64,000 bases of DNA from Cephalopachus bancanus. Lineage: Eukaryota > Chordata > Mammalia > Primates > Tarsiidae. Under the pieces are notes generated by a model, which was not told the origin of the DNA, did no database searches, and saw only the letters and a list, made by a program, of their open reading frames with translations. The translations under genes were made by a program, and so were the position numbers. This document shows positions 38,788-49,794 of this stretch, piece after piece. The DNA is taken from the NCBI GenBank assembly GCA_027257055.1, contig JAPVLO010000275.1, forward strand, positions 1,364,001 to 1,428,000. The letters run 5' to 3'. The stretch's first letter is position 1, and every line of letters starts with the position of its first letter.

Positions 38788-40064
38788 ATGAGTTGGTGAC
38801 TGGGCAAAAACACTGAAACTCTGTGAGTTTCAGACTCCTCTATAAGAAGCAACACCTAACAAGGCTGTTCTGCAAATCTAATGAAACCCACATGCAAATG
38901 CCAGTCTGAACACATTAAAACTCTACATGTGGGAATATCCACATCATCACCTCACGCGATGGCACGAGGACCCAGATTTCCATGTCCCTGAGTGGAGAAC
39001 TCTGCTGGCCAGCACCCTGCAAGGCAGACTGCAGAGAAACAACTTGGCACTGAGTCTCCTTATGCTAATTACACTTTTAGATTGTTACTTTTCCTTGAAA
39101 AGCTGCTTTATTTATAAATAAGTTGCCTGACAGCAAATCCTGAAGCAGAGGCATTAGTCAGCATTGAAAATTTCCACTTGAAACATTAGCAATTTAGAGG
39201 AAAAACCCATAAATGGGCTAGTATATAGACCTGGTACTGAATGAAAAGTCAGTCGATCATCAGCTTCCAGTGAGATTTACCATGTGGTTTGAGTCTCTGG
39301 AGGTGCTTTTCTGAGGGTAATGCAGCCTGACTCTAAGGCTGAATTCCCTGATGACACAGGACAAAGAGCTCTGTCCCCAGGAGGCCGTGCAGCCTGCCTT
39401 TCCCTTCCCAATGATGGGGCTAGGACACACTGAGGTCTTGTGCCCCAGGGCTTGGTGGTGCAGCTGCTCAGAAGATATGGCAAGGCCTGCAGAAGCCAGG
39501 CCTGAGTGTAGCCACAGTATCCCCGAGCCTGACAGGCAGCTCAAGGGACCCAGCTAATAGCAGGACAGGACAGGACCAGTGGACAAGGACATTCCCTGAT
39601 AGCTCTGGTTCCACCAGAAACAGAGAAAAGGCACTGCCCCTCAAGGGCACTCTGACCTCTCTATCTGCACACACACCGGGTTATGCTCATGAGGACAGAC
39701 AGCAGACATGGCCAGCGTGTGGCCAATACACCCACAGAGGGGCACAGACCTCAGTGCTGGAGCCGCTGTAGGTCCTGATTCATGACCTCTCCCACAGCCC
39801 CCAGCGAGCTGCCTTCCTTCCATTTTACCAGATGTTTCCCACTGATGGCCCAGCATGCATCATTTCAGCAGAGCGGCAGGCAGAACTTGCACCTCCCAAG
39901 AGGTGCGAGTGCACCATGGCAGGAAAAAGAAGGCTTGGTGCCTGAAATCAACTCCTATTAGTCACGAAGGGAGATATGACGCTACAGGATTCTTGCAAAA
40001 TAGGGCCCCATGATAGAGACAATAACTGGTTGACCTTGCTGCTACTCTGAGTCACTGGGTCTCT
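38788..40064. other. Single-copy-looking DNA
   Basis: No gene or repeat recognised. The block 39050-39230 is AT-rich, with ATGCTAATTACAC (an octamer-like POU plus homeobox core) and ACATTAGCAATTTAGAG, a possible regulatory element. Frames near 39260-39860 overlap on both strands and have no domains. Confidence 0.45.
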
Positions 40065-40690
40065 GTGTTAAATTCCTATGGCTGCAGTAACAAGTCACCA
40101 TAAATCTAATGACTTAAAACAACATGGCTGGGCACAGTGGCACATGCCTGTAATCCTAACACTTTGGGAGGCTGAGGTGGGAGGATCACTTTAGGCAAAA
40201 GATTGAGACCAGCCTGGACTATATATTGCGAGCATCATCTCTACAAAAAATAAAAATAAAGCAACACAAGTTTACAATATGGTTCTGTAGTTTGGAAACC
40301 CAACATAAGTCTCCCTAGGCTAATGTCAAGGTGTTGTTGACTGAACTAGTTCTTTCTGGAGGCTCTAGGCAAGAACCTGTTCCCTTTCCTTTTCCAGCTT
40401 CTAGAAGCCACTTGGTTTGTGGCCCCCTCTGCCATCTTGAAGCTGCATCACTCCAACCTCTGCTTCCACCATCATATCACCTTTTCCTCTGACTCTGCCT
40501 TCTTCTGCATCCCTCTTATACGGATCACTGTGTTCACACAGGTCCACCCAGATAACCCAAGACAATTTCTCCACCTCCAGATCCTTAACTTAATCTGCAA
40601 GGTCCCTTTTGCCATGCAAAGTAACAGATTCACAGGTTCTGGGGACTAGAGTGTAGACATTTTTAGAGACCATTCTTCTGTCTTCCACAG
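40065..40690 (-). mobile_element. LTR-like repeat, antisense, split by an Alu monomer
   Basis: Opens with TTAAATTCCTATGGCTGCAG and TAACAAGTCACCATAAATCT, is interrupted by an Alu arm, then continues GTTCTGTAGTTTGGAAACCC, GGCTAATGTCAAGGTGTTG, GAGGCTCTAGGCAAGAACC, TTTTCCAGCTTCTAGAAGCC, CCCTCTGCCATCTTGAAGC, ATGCAAAGTAACAGATTCAC, AGGTTCTGGGGACTAG and ends near TCTTCCACAG. This is a common mammalian interspersed element in antisense. I treat it as MaLR/ERVL-class LTR-like, but the family name is uncertain. Confidence 0.7.
40125..40262 (+). mobile_element. Alu left monomer (FLAM-like)
   Basis: GGCTGGGCACAGTGGCACAT, GCCTGTAATCCTAACACTTT, GGGAGGCTGAGGTGGGAGGA, GAGACCAGCCTGGACTATAT, CATCTCTACAAAAAATAAAA. 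It has a single arm with an A-rich end, inserted in the flanking LTR-like repeat, whose two halves resume on either side. Confidence 0.9.
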
Positions 40691-41256
40691 TGTCTGAATA
40701 ATATACTGTCTTTACACTGGAATCCTGTCCATAACAAAATTGAGATCTAAATTAAGAAGATTAAAAAAAAAAAGCAAAACTCAGGAGGAAGAAACACTCA
40801 CATGAAGAATGCAACTAAACACCCGTCCACACAACAGTAGCAAGCTTGCTCTCATCCACTACAACCAACCAATCACACCCAAGTGTGGACACACACAGCC
40901 AAAGAGTGTGGGTGAAAATCTCTTACACTGCAGGTCCAAAGTCCATCTCTTCATCACAACTCTATTTAAGGCATCTGTAAATACAGTTGCTCCCTTTGGA
41001 GAGAGGCCTTCCCTCCATTAATCTTCTTGGGGAAGCAACACAACAAAATCAATGAGTATGGATCCTTACTTTAAGATTTCCAGCCACTCTAAACATACAT
41101 TGAAAACTATATCCAACCCCCAAATCCTCTGTTGACAAAGCAATCCCAACAACATCACCCATATTGGTTCTTTCAAGCGGCTTAGAAGGATGCAAGAATT
41201 TATGTGATTTTAAACACGAACAACTATCAGCAGCCGAGGTCACCCCAAGATTAGTT
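40691..41256. other. Unassigned; possible MaLR internal sequence
   Basis: Contains CAGGTCCAAAGTCCATCTCT, faintly like antisense MaLR internal sequence (CAGGTCCAAAGTCTCTTCTG). Its place beside an antisense LTR-like repeat would fit a decayed provirus, but the match is short. Confidence 0.25.
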
Positions 41257-41553
41257 GTTTTTTTTTTTTTTTTAGATGGAGTCTCACTCCGTCACCCAGA
41301 CTGGAGTGCAGTGGCAAGCTCACGGCCACCCCAGTGTCAACCTGCTGGGCTCTGGCGATCCTTCCGCCTCAGCCTTCCAAGTAGCTGGAGCTACAGGTAT
41401 GCAATATCACACACCGGGCTAATTTTTAAATTTATTGTAGAGATGAGGTTTCGCCAAGTTGCTTAGGCTGTTCTTGAACCCATGGGATCTGGCAATGCCC
41501 TCACCTCAGCCTCCCAAAGTGCTGGGATTACAGGCTTGAGTCACCGCACCTGG
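41257..41553 (-). mobile_element. Lineage-specific Alu, antisense, older type
   Basis: T-run, AGATGGAGTCTCACTCCGTC, GTGGCAAGCTCACGGCCAC, AAATTTATTGTAGAGATGAG, CAGGCTTGAGTCACCGCACC. Same diagnostic middle as the other lineage Alus, but the right-arm region is the intermediate, imperfect hairpin form. No clear TSD was seen. Confidence 0.92.
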
Positions 41554-42199
41554 CCCATCTTAACTTTTTATTTATCAAGTTCAATACTCACGATCTACTA
41601 GTACCCTTCCCTCCTGTCCTCCCCATTCCAAACAAAACCTCACTTTTCACAAGGTCTCGACAATCACCCACAACTGGGTTAGAGGCACCACATGGATCTA
41701 TATGTCCCCTGCTGCACCCCCTCATGGCGTCAGTGTGCTTGGAAGAAGCACCAGGCTCCCTAAGAACAAGGACGGCCCCACTCTTCAGGGCAAAGTTCGA
41801 ATGGAGGAGGAAGCACACTGCCTTCCTGCCCCCCAATGAGGTGGGCAGGTCCTGTGCCCAGCCTGGGGCCATCGCACTCCCACCTTCCCAGAGCTTCCGC
41901 TCCAGCAGCTCCTCTAGGTGCCACCAGACTCCAGAACTTCCCCAGGCAAGCAGCATGGTGGGGCTGGAGCTGTCTCCTGGACCTTTCTCCTGGCACCAAC
42001 CCAAACCATGAAGGAGCTTCGGACAACCGTGCTTCGTGTTCTTTCTCAATGTCTCCATTGCACACTGATGTCTGAAACAGAGGTGTCTTCCTGCCCCATC
42101 TCTGCACACATCTCCCATGGTGCAGCTGTTCCGTTCACTCCTCAGGGACACCTTAGCTCCTTCCACAGGCCAAGGACCACACAAGCTCACAAAAGGCAG
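41554..42199. other. Unassigned DNA with the window's longest open frame
   Basis: The minus strand has a 236-codon open frame (41588-42298) overlapped by sense and antisense frames of 79-115 codons. The product has no recognisable domain, signal or repeat, and no splice sites fit it convincingly. The region is GC-rich, which lowers stop density. I treat it as chance or as a decayed element, not as a gene. Confidence 0.4.
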
Positions 42200-42650
42200 G
42201 GGTCCTCCTGCCCCCAGGAACTCACACCCTAGAGGACTGATTCTAAGAAGCAGTTTGGCCTGAAGGCGTGTGGCCAGTATGATGAGGAGTGAGTCCACAG
42301 AGGAGTCCTAAGCCAGCCTGGGATGCTAAAGATGCAGAGGAAAAACAAGGGTGAGTCAGGAGACGGAGACACAGGGAGGTATCCCGAGTGAAGGCCACAG
42401 CATGGGCAAGGGCCCAGAGGTAAATCCATGAACCAAAACAATGTTCTGCTGGGGTGACTGACGCCTATAGGGTGAAGGGTGACAAGAGTTCTGGCCAGAA
42501 GACGAGCTAGGCTCTTGCCCACTAAAACGGAGAGCAGTGGTAGCTACTAGCAACACAGGCCAGATGTGCTTCTTGAAAAGGTCACTTGGGTGCAGGATGG
42601 AAGGAGTCAGAGGTGGCGGGATGTCAAAGTCACATCAGGAGGTTGTCGGG
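42200..42650 (-). repeat. L2 LINE 3' region, antisense
   Basis: CCAGGAACTCACACCCTAGA corresponds to the antisense L2 motif GGAGCTTACATTCTAG. Further on, GCATGGGCAAGGGCCCAGAG resembles AGCAAGTGCAAAGGCCCTGA. The rest is degenerate. Orientation matches the long L2 at 35.5-37 kb. Confidence 0.55.
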
Positions 42651-43609
42651 TGTCCGAAAAGTAGTGGAGGGGTCATACAGGGCAATGTGGAGAGGCCCCA
42701 GCCTCCCTGAGCAAGATACAGGGGGCTGTCTGGGATCCATAGAGAGCCTGTGAGTGTACCACATAGGGGCAGTATCCAGCCACCCTCAGGCCTTTGGTTG
42801 TAGAGTAGGTGGAGCCCACTGTGCAGCCACAGCCCAAGGAGAGGCTGAAGGACCCAGGGCAGGAGATAGGGGGCTTGGGGAGAAGGGACCCCTGACTCCT
42901 GACAGAGGAGGTAAAAAGTAAGGCAGGCACCATCTGAGTGCCTAGTGACAAGCTTCTCGCCGCCCAGGATGAACACTCTCAGAACAGGTGAGACATCTGC
43001 AGCTCTGAACTCTCTCCTCCCAGCTGTGGCCCCGAAAGCCCAACTCCTAGCCTCAGTTTCCTAACCCATCAAGCAGGAATGACTGCACCTACCCAACAGA
43101 GGGCCCTGCAGGGGTTGGGAAGACAGCACCAGTCCATGCTCTTGGAAAGGCTTAGCTAGGGTTGACACAAACAGTTCCTGCTCATCAAATAGCTTGTGTG
43201 TCTCCGATGTTCCCTGGCATCCTTAGGCTGGACCACATAACCAGTGCTGACCTGTGGTGTGCGACCAAAGGTACCATGTCATTTACGGATGGTGGAAAGT
43301 CAAAATGGAGAGTTCCATGGCCCAGCCAGAGCCAGCATCCCAGGACAGGGCAAAAGCCTTCAGTATGTCACACCCTTGGAGTTCACTCATCCCAACCTGC
43401 CAGAAGTCAGTGAGGTCATGGACACTTGTGAGGCCGCGGCAAAAAGGCCATCTCACTCTGAACAGAAATTTTCAAAAGCTCAAGAGAAGGCATGAGGGAG
43501 GAAGGGGGAATTTATAAATCCTTGATTCCATTAGCTTTGCTCTATAATTTTGGGTGAGTCATAGCATGTACAAATTAGAGAGCTGAAAACATCTCTGAAA
43601 CAGTCTGGC
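42651..43609. other. Single-copy-looking DNA
   Basis: No gene or repeat recognised; short open frames lack domains. Confidence 0.45.
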
Positions 43610-43700
43610 AGAAGCCCCCACCAAGGATGAGGAACCGAGGCTCACAGAAGAGAGGAGTCACCCAGGGTTGCTCTAGCAGCCACAGGCCTCAGGGATCATG
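43610..43700 (-). repeat. MIR fragment, antisense
   Basis: AAGGATGAGGAACCGAGGCT, CACAGAAGAGAGGAGTCACC, CAGGGTTGCTCTAGCAGCCA follow the antisense MIR order GATGAGGAAACTGAGGC, CTTGCCCAAGGTCAC, CAGCTAG. Short and diverged. Confidence 0.65.
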
Positions 43701-44229
43701 AAGGCCTAGTCAGCCAGGGAAGAGCTGATAGAAAGCCTGGCCTCTCTTTCTACCTGTAGGGACGTCCCAGTGGGAAGACACAGCAGTCACAGAAATGGAC
43801 ATGTCCTCTAGGTCTGCACACCCGGGTGCCTCCAACAGACAGTCACTCTGGCCCTGGGGTGAGGACGCCTCCCAGGTTACTTACTGGAGAAGGAGCCTCA
43901 TATTTGTCCCTGGGTGTGACTTGGTGCAAGAGGAAGGGGAACATGCAGCCTACAGCACTGGGAGGGAAAGACCATGGGCAGCCTGTACCAGGCAGTGTGT
44001 CCCACGACTGACCTCAAGGTGGGCTCAGTCCACTACAAGTCACACCGAGGAAATGCCCCTCCCCAGGAAATGCCAAAAATGAGCAATAAGTTTACCTGTG
44101 TTCCTCCCTCACAAAAGAAGGCAAAAGGCATTCCAACAAATCATCAGATGAACTTTTCCCGAGCTTCTCCGGGGAGCCAGTGGGCTGGGCACAGCTCCTC
44201 CTGCTCAGGCATGCCTTCCTCCCTAGCAC
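43701..44229. other. Single-copy-looking DNA
   Basis: No gene or repeat recognised. Confidence 0.4.
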
Positions 44230-44392
44230 CCCAACCCTATCCCACAGATGAAGAAACTGAGGCACAGTGCAGCTACATAGCTTGCCCAGGGTCACACTAC
44301 CAGTAGGGTGCACTGCCAGGATATTCAAAGCCAGACATCTGGCTTCGGAGACCTGCTTCTAACCACTGCGCTGTATTGCCTCCTGCAGTAAT
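44230..44392 (-). repeat. MIR SINE, antisense
   Basis: A well-kept core: CCCACAGATGAAGAAACTGA, GGCACAGTGCAGCTACATAG, CTTGCCCAGGGTCACACTAC, CAGTAGGGTGCACTGCCAGG, TTCTAACCACTGCGCTGTAT, TGCCTCC. It covers most of the element. Confidence 0.92.
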
Positions 44393-46439
44393 TACTGTAA
44401 ACACTTGATGGCAAAGAAAAGTGCTACCCATCAAATCAGTGTCTCCATGATGAACTGAATTAACTGTCTGCTTGGCCCCAGCTCCCAAGGATGGCACACA
44501 GCAGAGACATCAACCCAGACTCCATCCTAGGAGGCACAGGCACAAAGGGTACCCAGGCAGCACTGTCTTCCTCGGATGGCAGCATAGAAGCTCCCACCTG
44601 GCCTCTCTTCTCGTAACCGAAGTCTCTGCCTTCCCTAGCTCCCTCTCACACATTTCCCCCAATAAAATCCACACACAGTTCACTCTATCTCGGTGACTCC
44701 TTAGAGGGCCAGAATGAACACAGTCACAGAGGAGAGGAAGGAAAATGGAAAGACGCCTCAGCCCACCAAGGAACTCCAGATCTGCTAGTCAAACCCAGAA
44801 CCTGGCAGCAAATATAGTCATGTCTAAGAGCGAAGACAGGAAGTTCTGGGAAGGGCAGTAGTCAGCGGCATGTGCTACAGGAGGGGGCGAGCCATGGCCC
44901 GAGGGGAGTCCACACCCCCTGCAGCAAGGCCCTTGGACACTGCCCAGACTCACCCACTTACAGCTTCCAGGCCCACTTCCATGGGCACTTCTTCCTTTAA
45001 CTTTCTTATTGTCAATCAACCCCAAATTTTAAAACAATATAAAGCAAATAGCTTATTAAATGATGACTGAACACCCTTATGATCCCCAGGCATGGAGGGA
45101 GAAGACGGTGCCAGCCACTCCAGCCCTCCCCAAGGCCCCATGACCACATCCTGGCTGTCGGGTAATCACTGCCTGCCTGGCTGCAGCCCTCCACTGCCGA
45201 GTGCATGCCCTCGACACGCGCTCCATGGGTCTCCTGTGTCTCCTTAAGCCTGTCATTTGCACTTCCACCTCTCTTTTATTTTCCTGCAATGTATTAACTG
45301 AAGAAATCGCACCGTGGGGCCTAAAGTATTTCCTGCAGTTGGGATGTTGATGACCATGTCCCTGCAGTACAGCCAAACCTCACTGTCTTCCTTTGTGTTC
45401 CTGGAAACGGATGGTTGGATCTGGAAGCTAAATGTGATCTAAGCTAGAACCTGGGGGTCAGACCACCTTGCATGTGTGTGCCCTGCCTGCCCTTCCTGGG
45501 AGGTCAGTTCTGCAGATGCACACATATGTGCCAGAAGCCTCCCTCCACCTGCCACATGGTCACCAGGAAAAGCAGGACATATATTTCAGCCCTACCCTTC
45601 TTACTAATGTCCAAAATACATAAACTGGCTCCCTGGTGTTCTCCAAAGGTGACCGATTAGGTTTGTTTTTGTTTGTTTTCTTGGTTTTAAAAACTCAAGG
45701 ATTTAAATATGTTTGGTGCACTTGAACCCACTGTGATTTTTACTGATGTTCAAACTGTCCCATCATCGACCCCTTCAGGACGGCTCCCAGGTCCCTAAGT
45801 CGTCACCTTTGCCATTACCATGACAAAATGTTCCAAGCACAACATGTATGTTTCCTGCCCCTAACCCGGTACCAGCCATTTGTTCAAGTAGTCCTGGTTT
45901 CTTTCAGCAGAAAACTGAATTTTAAGACACCATCAAGGCCCTAGGGATGCTCCTTGTTACAGAGTTGGGTCAGCCCTGTTTCCAGGCTCTCCTGGGGACA
46001 AAGCTAAGTCACGGGTCCTTGCTGGCCCTTGTCCCTCAGGTTCAGGAACACAGGGGTTCCCTTAACCTTGACTCTTTCCTCTGTGTCTCCTTTCTCTTCC
46101 CCACTGAAAATCCTGGTCAAAAGTCTTTAGAATTAAAAGCTCACATTACTATTCATCTGCTTCATCTCACATTACACACAAAACACGCTGGGAATAACAA
46201 TGCTGACACTATCACCATTCACACCAGTCCAGAAAATGGGGCAGTCTCTCCATTCTCTCCCCACTGTGACCACTTTTACAACTGTAAACACAGAGATGGG
46301 GTACACAGCCGTGTGTGTGCCAGACTCAACCCGGTTCCCTCGGTGACTCTTCACTCCATCCCTAACTATGGATTTACATTTCCCCAATCCTTATGTCACT
46401 GCTTCTCTAATCATCTGCTCATCTGAAGTTCACTGTTTA
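44393..46439. other. Single-copy-looking DNA
   Basis: No gene or repeat recognised. A plus-strand frame of 159 codons (45947-46426) and an antisense frame of 99 codons (45077-45376) show no domain. I see nothing else to call. Confidence 0.45.
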
Positions 46440-46570
46440 GTACCATGATTCACAAACTGTGCACTGAGGCACCCCTGCTGCACTCACAGGGGTCTTGCAG
46501 GATAGTCTAGATCTCCGTAGGGAACGCAGCAATACTCCAAATATGCCAGCAGTGCGTGCATTAGTGCCAT
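46440..46570 (+). mobile_element. Probable hAT DNA-transposon end (left)
   Basis: CCATGATTCACAAACTGTGC, then ACTGAGGCACCCCTGCTG, resembles the hAT terminal pattern CAGTGGTTCTCAAACTGTG followed by GAGGAACCC. A matching inverted end lies at about 48233-48258, so the two may bracket one element invaded later by L1 and Alu. Confidence 0.45.
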
Positions 46571-46684
46571 GAGGTAACTCTTGGTTTCAATGTCAGAGCA
46601 CACTGCATTCACTCAAAGACATCTTGTGAAGAAGCCAGGATTAAAAGCAAATCTCCCTACTTCCCACTCACTCATTAGGATGTC

Positions 46685-46903
46685 AAGAAAGACAGAGAGA
46701 AAGAGAGACAGAGACAGAGAGAGAAGGACAGAAAGAGAGACAGGGAGAAAGACGGAGACAGAGACAGAGAGAATGACAGAAAGACAGAGAAAGACAAAAA
46801 GACAGAGAGAAAGAGAGAAAGAAAGAGACAGAGAAAGAGAGGAGGAAGAGGAAGAGGAGAAGGAGAGAAAGAGGAAGAGGAGAGAAGAAACCAAAGGAAA
46901 AAA
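46685..46903. repeat. Homopurine (GA)n-type tract
   Basis: More than 200 bases of almost pure A and G on the plus strand, with only scattered C in GACAGA units. The long sense and antisense frames across it (KDRDRERR or LSLSLSF repeats) are artefacts. It abuts the L1 fragment on the right. Confidence 0.96.
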
Positions 46904-46904
46904 A

Positions 46905-47640
46905 ACAATAAAACAACAAGTGCTGGTGAGGATGTGAAGAAATTGGAATCCTCGTGCACTCCTGGTAGAAATGTAAAGTGGTGCAGCCACTGTGGAAAGC
47001 AGTATGAGACTTCCTCAAAAATTAAAAATAAACTACCATATAATCCAGAAATCAAAGCGATATTTATGCACTCATGTTCACAGCAGCATTATTCACACTA
47101 GTCAAACAGCGGAAGCAACCCAAGTATCATCAATGAACAGATGGGTCAACAAAATGTGGCCTACAGACACAATGGAATATGATTCAGCCTTAAAAAGGAA
47201 GGGAAGTCTGGCACATGCTGCAACATAGATGAACCTTGAGGTCAGTATGCTAACTGAAACAAGCCAGTCACAAAAAAGCAAATACAGGATGATGCCACTT
47301 ATATGAGGGTCCTAAAGTAATTGAAATCATAGAGGCAGAAAAGTAGAATGATGGTTGTCAGGGACTGGGGGAGGGGAAATGGGGAGTTACTGTTTAATGC
47401 GTATGAGTTGCAGTCTTGGGAAAATGAACATGTTCTGGAAATGATGGCGGTGATGATCGCATAACATTGTGAATGCACTTATGCTACCGAGCTGTACACA
47501 TAAGGTTCAGATGGTAAATTTTAGATTATGTGTATCTTGCCACAATTTATATGCTTATATCAAAAATTTATATGATTATATCAAAAGAACACGTGTACTC
47601 CGCAAATATATACAACTATTGTGAATCCATAAAAATTAAA
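46905..47640 (+). mobile_element. L1MA/L1MB-like 3' end
   Basis: Direct L1 3' end: GTGCTGGTGAGGATGTGAAG, ATTGGAATCCTCGTGCACTC, CACAGCAGCATTATTCACAC, CACAATGGAATATGATTCAG, GATGGTTGTCAGGGACTGGG, GGAGTTACTGTTTAATGCGT, GTGAATGCACTTATGC. A second tail-like stretch (CAAATATATACAACTATTGT..AATTAAAC) follows at 47590-47650. The 3'UTR G-runs are at 47361-47384. Confidence 0.9.
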
Positions 47641-47727
47641 CATAAAAAATGTAAAAAACCAATTCCATAGGAAAGTCAACATTGAACAGGAAATGAGGGG
47701 GATGGTCCCCACCTCACCCAGCAGGCT
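47564..47727 (+). repeat. 164-bp duplicated segment, copy A
   Basis: An L1-tail-like stretch plus about 70 bp of other sequence (ending CCTCACCCAGCAGGCT) that recurs in direct orientation at 49795-49958. By eye the non-L1 part is roughly 80% identical, with one single-base indel. Confidence 0.85.
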
Positions 47728-48258
47728 CACAACCGTTTGTAAGCAATGTGGTTAAGGAGGAATTAAATTTGTTTCCATTTATGTGTATTACTTTTCAAGT
47801 GGCTTCCAAGTTGTTGGGACATAAATTCTACATGGTTTGGACCTAATTGCTTAAAAAGTAGAGCTGCTAGCCGGGCTCGGTGGCTCAGCCTGTAATCCCG
47901 TGCCTTTGGGAGGCTAAGGTAGGTGGACTGCCTGAACCCGCAGGTTCGAGAACCGCCTGGGCAACTTGGCGAGACCTCATCTCTACAATAAATTAAAAAA
48001 TTAGCCGGGCGTGGTAGCGTGCGCCCGTAATTCCAGTTACTTGGAAGGCTGAGGCAGCAGGATTGCCGGAGCCCAGCGGGTCGAGGCTGCGGTGGCTGGG
48101 AGTGGCCACTACACTCTAGTCTGGGCGACAGAGTGAGACTCCAACAACAACAACAAAAAAAGTAGAGCTGCTTGCTATTTCTTTTGGTCTAGAGACATCA
48201 TGAAATTGCTGAATAGCAAGGGTGTTATGGTATCAGAAAGTTTGGGAACCTCTGCTCT
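47728..48258 (+). mobile_element. Probable hAT element right part, holding an Alu
   Basis: Ends with GAAAGTTTGGGAACCTCTGC (48237-48256), the inverted form of the CAGNGGTTCNCAAACT terminal motif of hAT/Charlie elements. The interior on both sides of the Alu is unassigned. Its left end would be the one at 46440. No 8-bp TSD could be confirmed. Confidence 0.42.
47863..48172 (+). mobile_element. Lineage-specific Alu, younger type, with perfect TSD
   Basis: Body 47879-48156: AGCCGGGCTCGGTGGCTCAG, AATCCCGTGCCTTTGGGAGG, GCCTGGGCAACTTGGCGAGA, CCTCATCTCTACAATAAATT, GTGGCTGGGAGTGGCCAC, GACTCCAACAAC. The 16-bp TSD AAAAAGTAGAGCTGCT at 47863-47878 and 48157-48172 is exact. The element is complete, with a (CAA)n tail. 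Confidence 0.98.
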
Positions 48259-49254
48259 GATGGGTCTGGAGGGTTCCAGTCACTTTGAAGAATAACTAGC
48301 TCTTAATCCCCAACACTTTCAGGACATCTGCTTATTAGGCGTGGAACAGGGGCTTGCACCATGGCAGGATCAGAGCTGAAGGAACCAAGGCCAACACCCT
48401 CCATCCACAGTGGGCACCTGAGACCCCGAGAGGGTGAGGGGCCAGCCCTCAGGACCAGGCATTTAGCAGCAGGACAGAGAGCAAGCAGGGCCACGGGGAG
48501 GCCCTTTCTCCTCTAATCTTCGGTCTTCAGAAACCAAGGGAACTGGGCACGACCCACTCACAGCAACCCTGCTCCGTCTGACCTGCCAGCAATGCTCATG
48601 CCACACACCAAGCACCTTCTGCAGTGTGTGAACTCAGCCATGGCAAAACGTCCATAAGGGATTTCTGTCCCCACCTAGGAAGGCGCACCTAGCCAGTCCC
48701 TCTCGATACATCCCTCAATGCTGCACAAGCCAGACAAAGCACCCCCAGCCCAGTGGATCTGCAAGAAAACAGAAGTGCCTGCATCCTAGCTCAGACCCCT
48801 CAGTACAATGCCTCTTCTGGTGCCCCTACTGGCCGTATGCTGCCCCCTGATAGAGGTGGACGATGGCTTGGGTAACCTCTAGACTAGCACCAGGCACATG
48901 AGGCCTGGGTCCCATAAGATAGCAGAGGAATGTTATCCAGGAGGTAGAGCCAGGAAGATCTGAATAATGCTTTGCTGTTGGTGAACTGCCTTCTCTCTCT
49001 GCATAAATATCGGGGGTGTAACAAAATATATACACACCTTAAGAGACGTTAGGAGATGCTCGCCATAATCAGAAGTGTCTGGACGCTGATGGTAACCACT
49101 TCGAGCACCTCTTATAATTGTAAAAGTCATAAGTGACTTGTATTCCTCTTACGGAGTGTTGCAATTTTAATAGTTTTTTCCTTTCTTAAAATTTATACAC
49201 ATTTTTTTTTTTGGCACCCTCTGTAGATTTCTGAGGTATGCCCTCTATTATGCC
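48259..49254. other. Single-copy-looking DNA
   Basis: No gene or repeat recognised. A weaker CTCF-like motif at 48840-48853 is discussed under findings. Confidence 0.4.
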
Positions 49255-49365
49255 ATTTCAAAGCCTGGAGGCAAGGGGACTGAGGCTCAGAGAAGCATGG
49301 GACTTCTCATAGATGCCACCGTCAGCAAGAGGGTAGGTCAGGGCCGGGCTCTGCTTCTGACCTCT
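49255..49365 (-). repeat. MIR fragment, antisense
   Basis: GGGGACTGAGGCTCAGAGAA is followed by a degenerate AGCAAGAGGGTAGGTCAGGG, CCGGGCTCTGCTTCTGACC. It fits an antisense MIR core with the GGAAACTGAGGC hallmark. Confidence 0.6.
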
Positions 49366-49794
49366 GGCCTCCTGGCTGCTCTCACAGAGTCCTCCACTCA
49401 GCCCCCATTGGCTCTCATAATCATCACGGGAGCCTCCAACTCACATCCTGTGCGGGCCCCTCCAGGCTTCCCTTCAATTTTCCTTACCCAGTCGGTGAGC
49501 TCAGGGCTTTGTGGACACTGGCCATTATCAGCCACCTCTTCACCTTCGCTGCCCTCCATAGGTAAGAGCAGATGGTAGAGGAACTAAGATAATCACCAAG
49601 CAAGTACCCAGCAGGTACCTAACACCTGGGCATTAGCACCTTGCAATTGATGCCACTATAACCACTAAGGGATATGCTGGCCTCCGACTCACAGACCAGT
49701 GGACCAGAACACCCTTCTGACCTGCACGGCCACTCACCAGGTCTACGCAGACTCTGGGACAACTGGCCTGGGCACATGTATTTTTTCACAAGTA
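49366..49794. other. Single-copy-looking DNA
   Basis: No gene or repeat recognised. Confidence 0.4.

Noticed and set aside
45947..46426. 159-codon plus-strand frame as a gene
   Set aside because: No domain, and an antisense frame overlaps it; composition does not look coding.
46581..47055. Arginine/glutamate-rich sense frame and leucine/serine-rich antisense frames
   Set aside because: They come from the homopurine tract and have no real coding signature.
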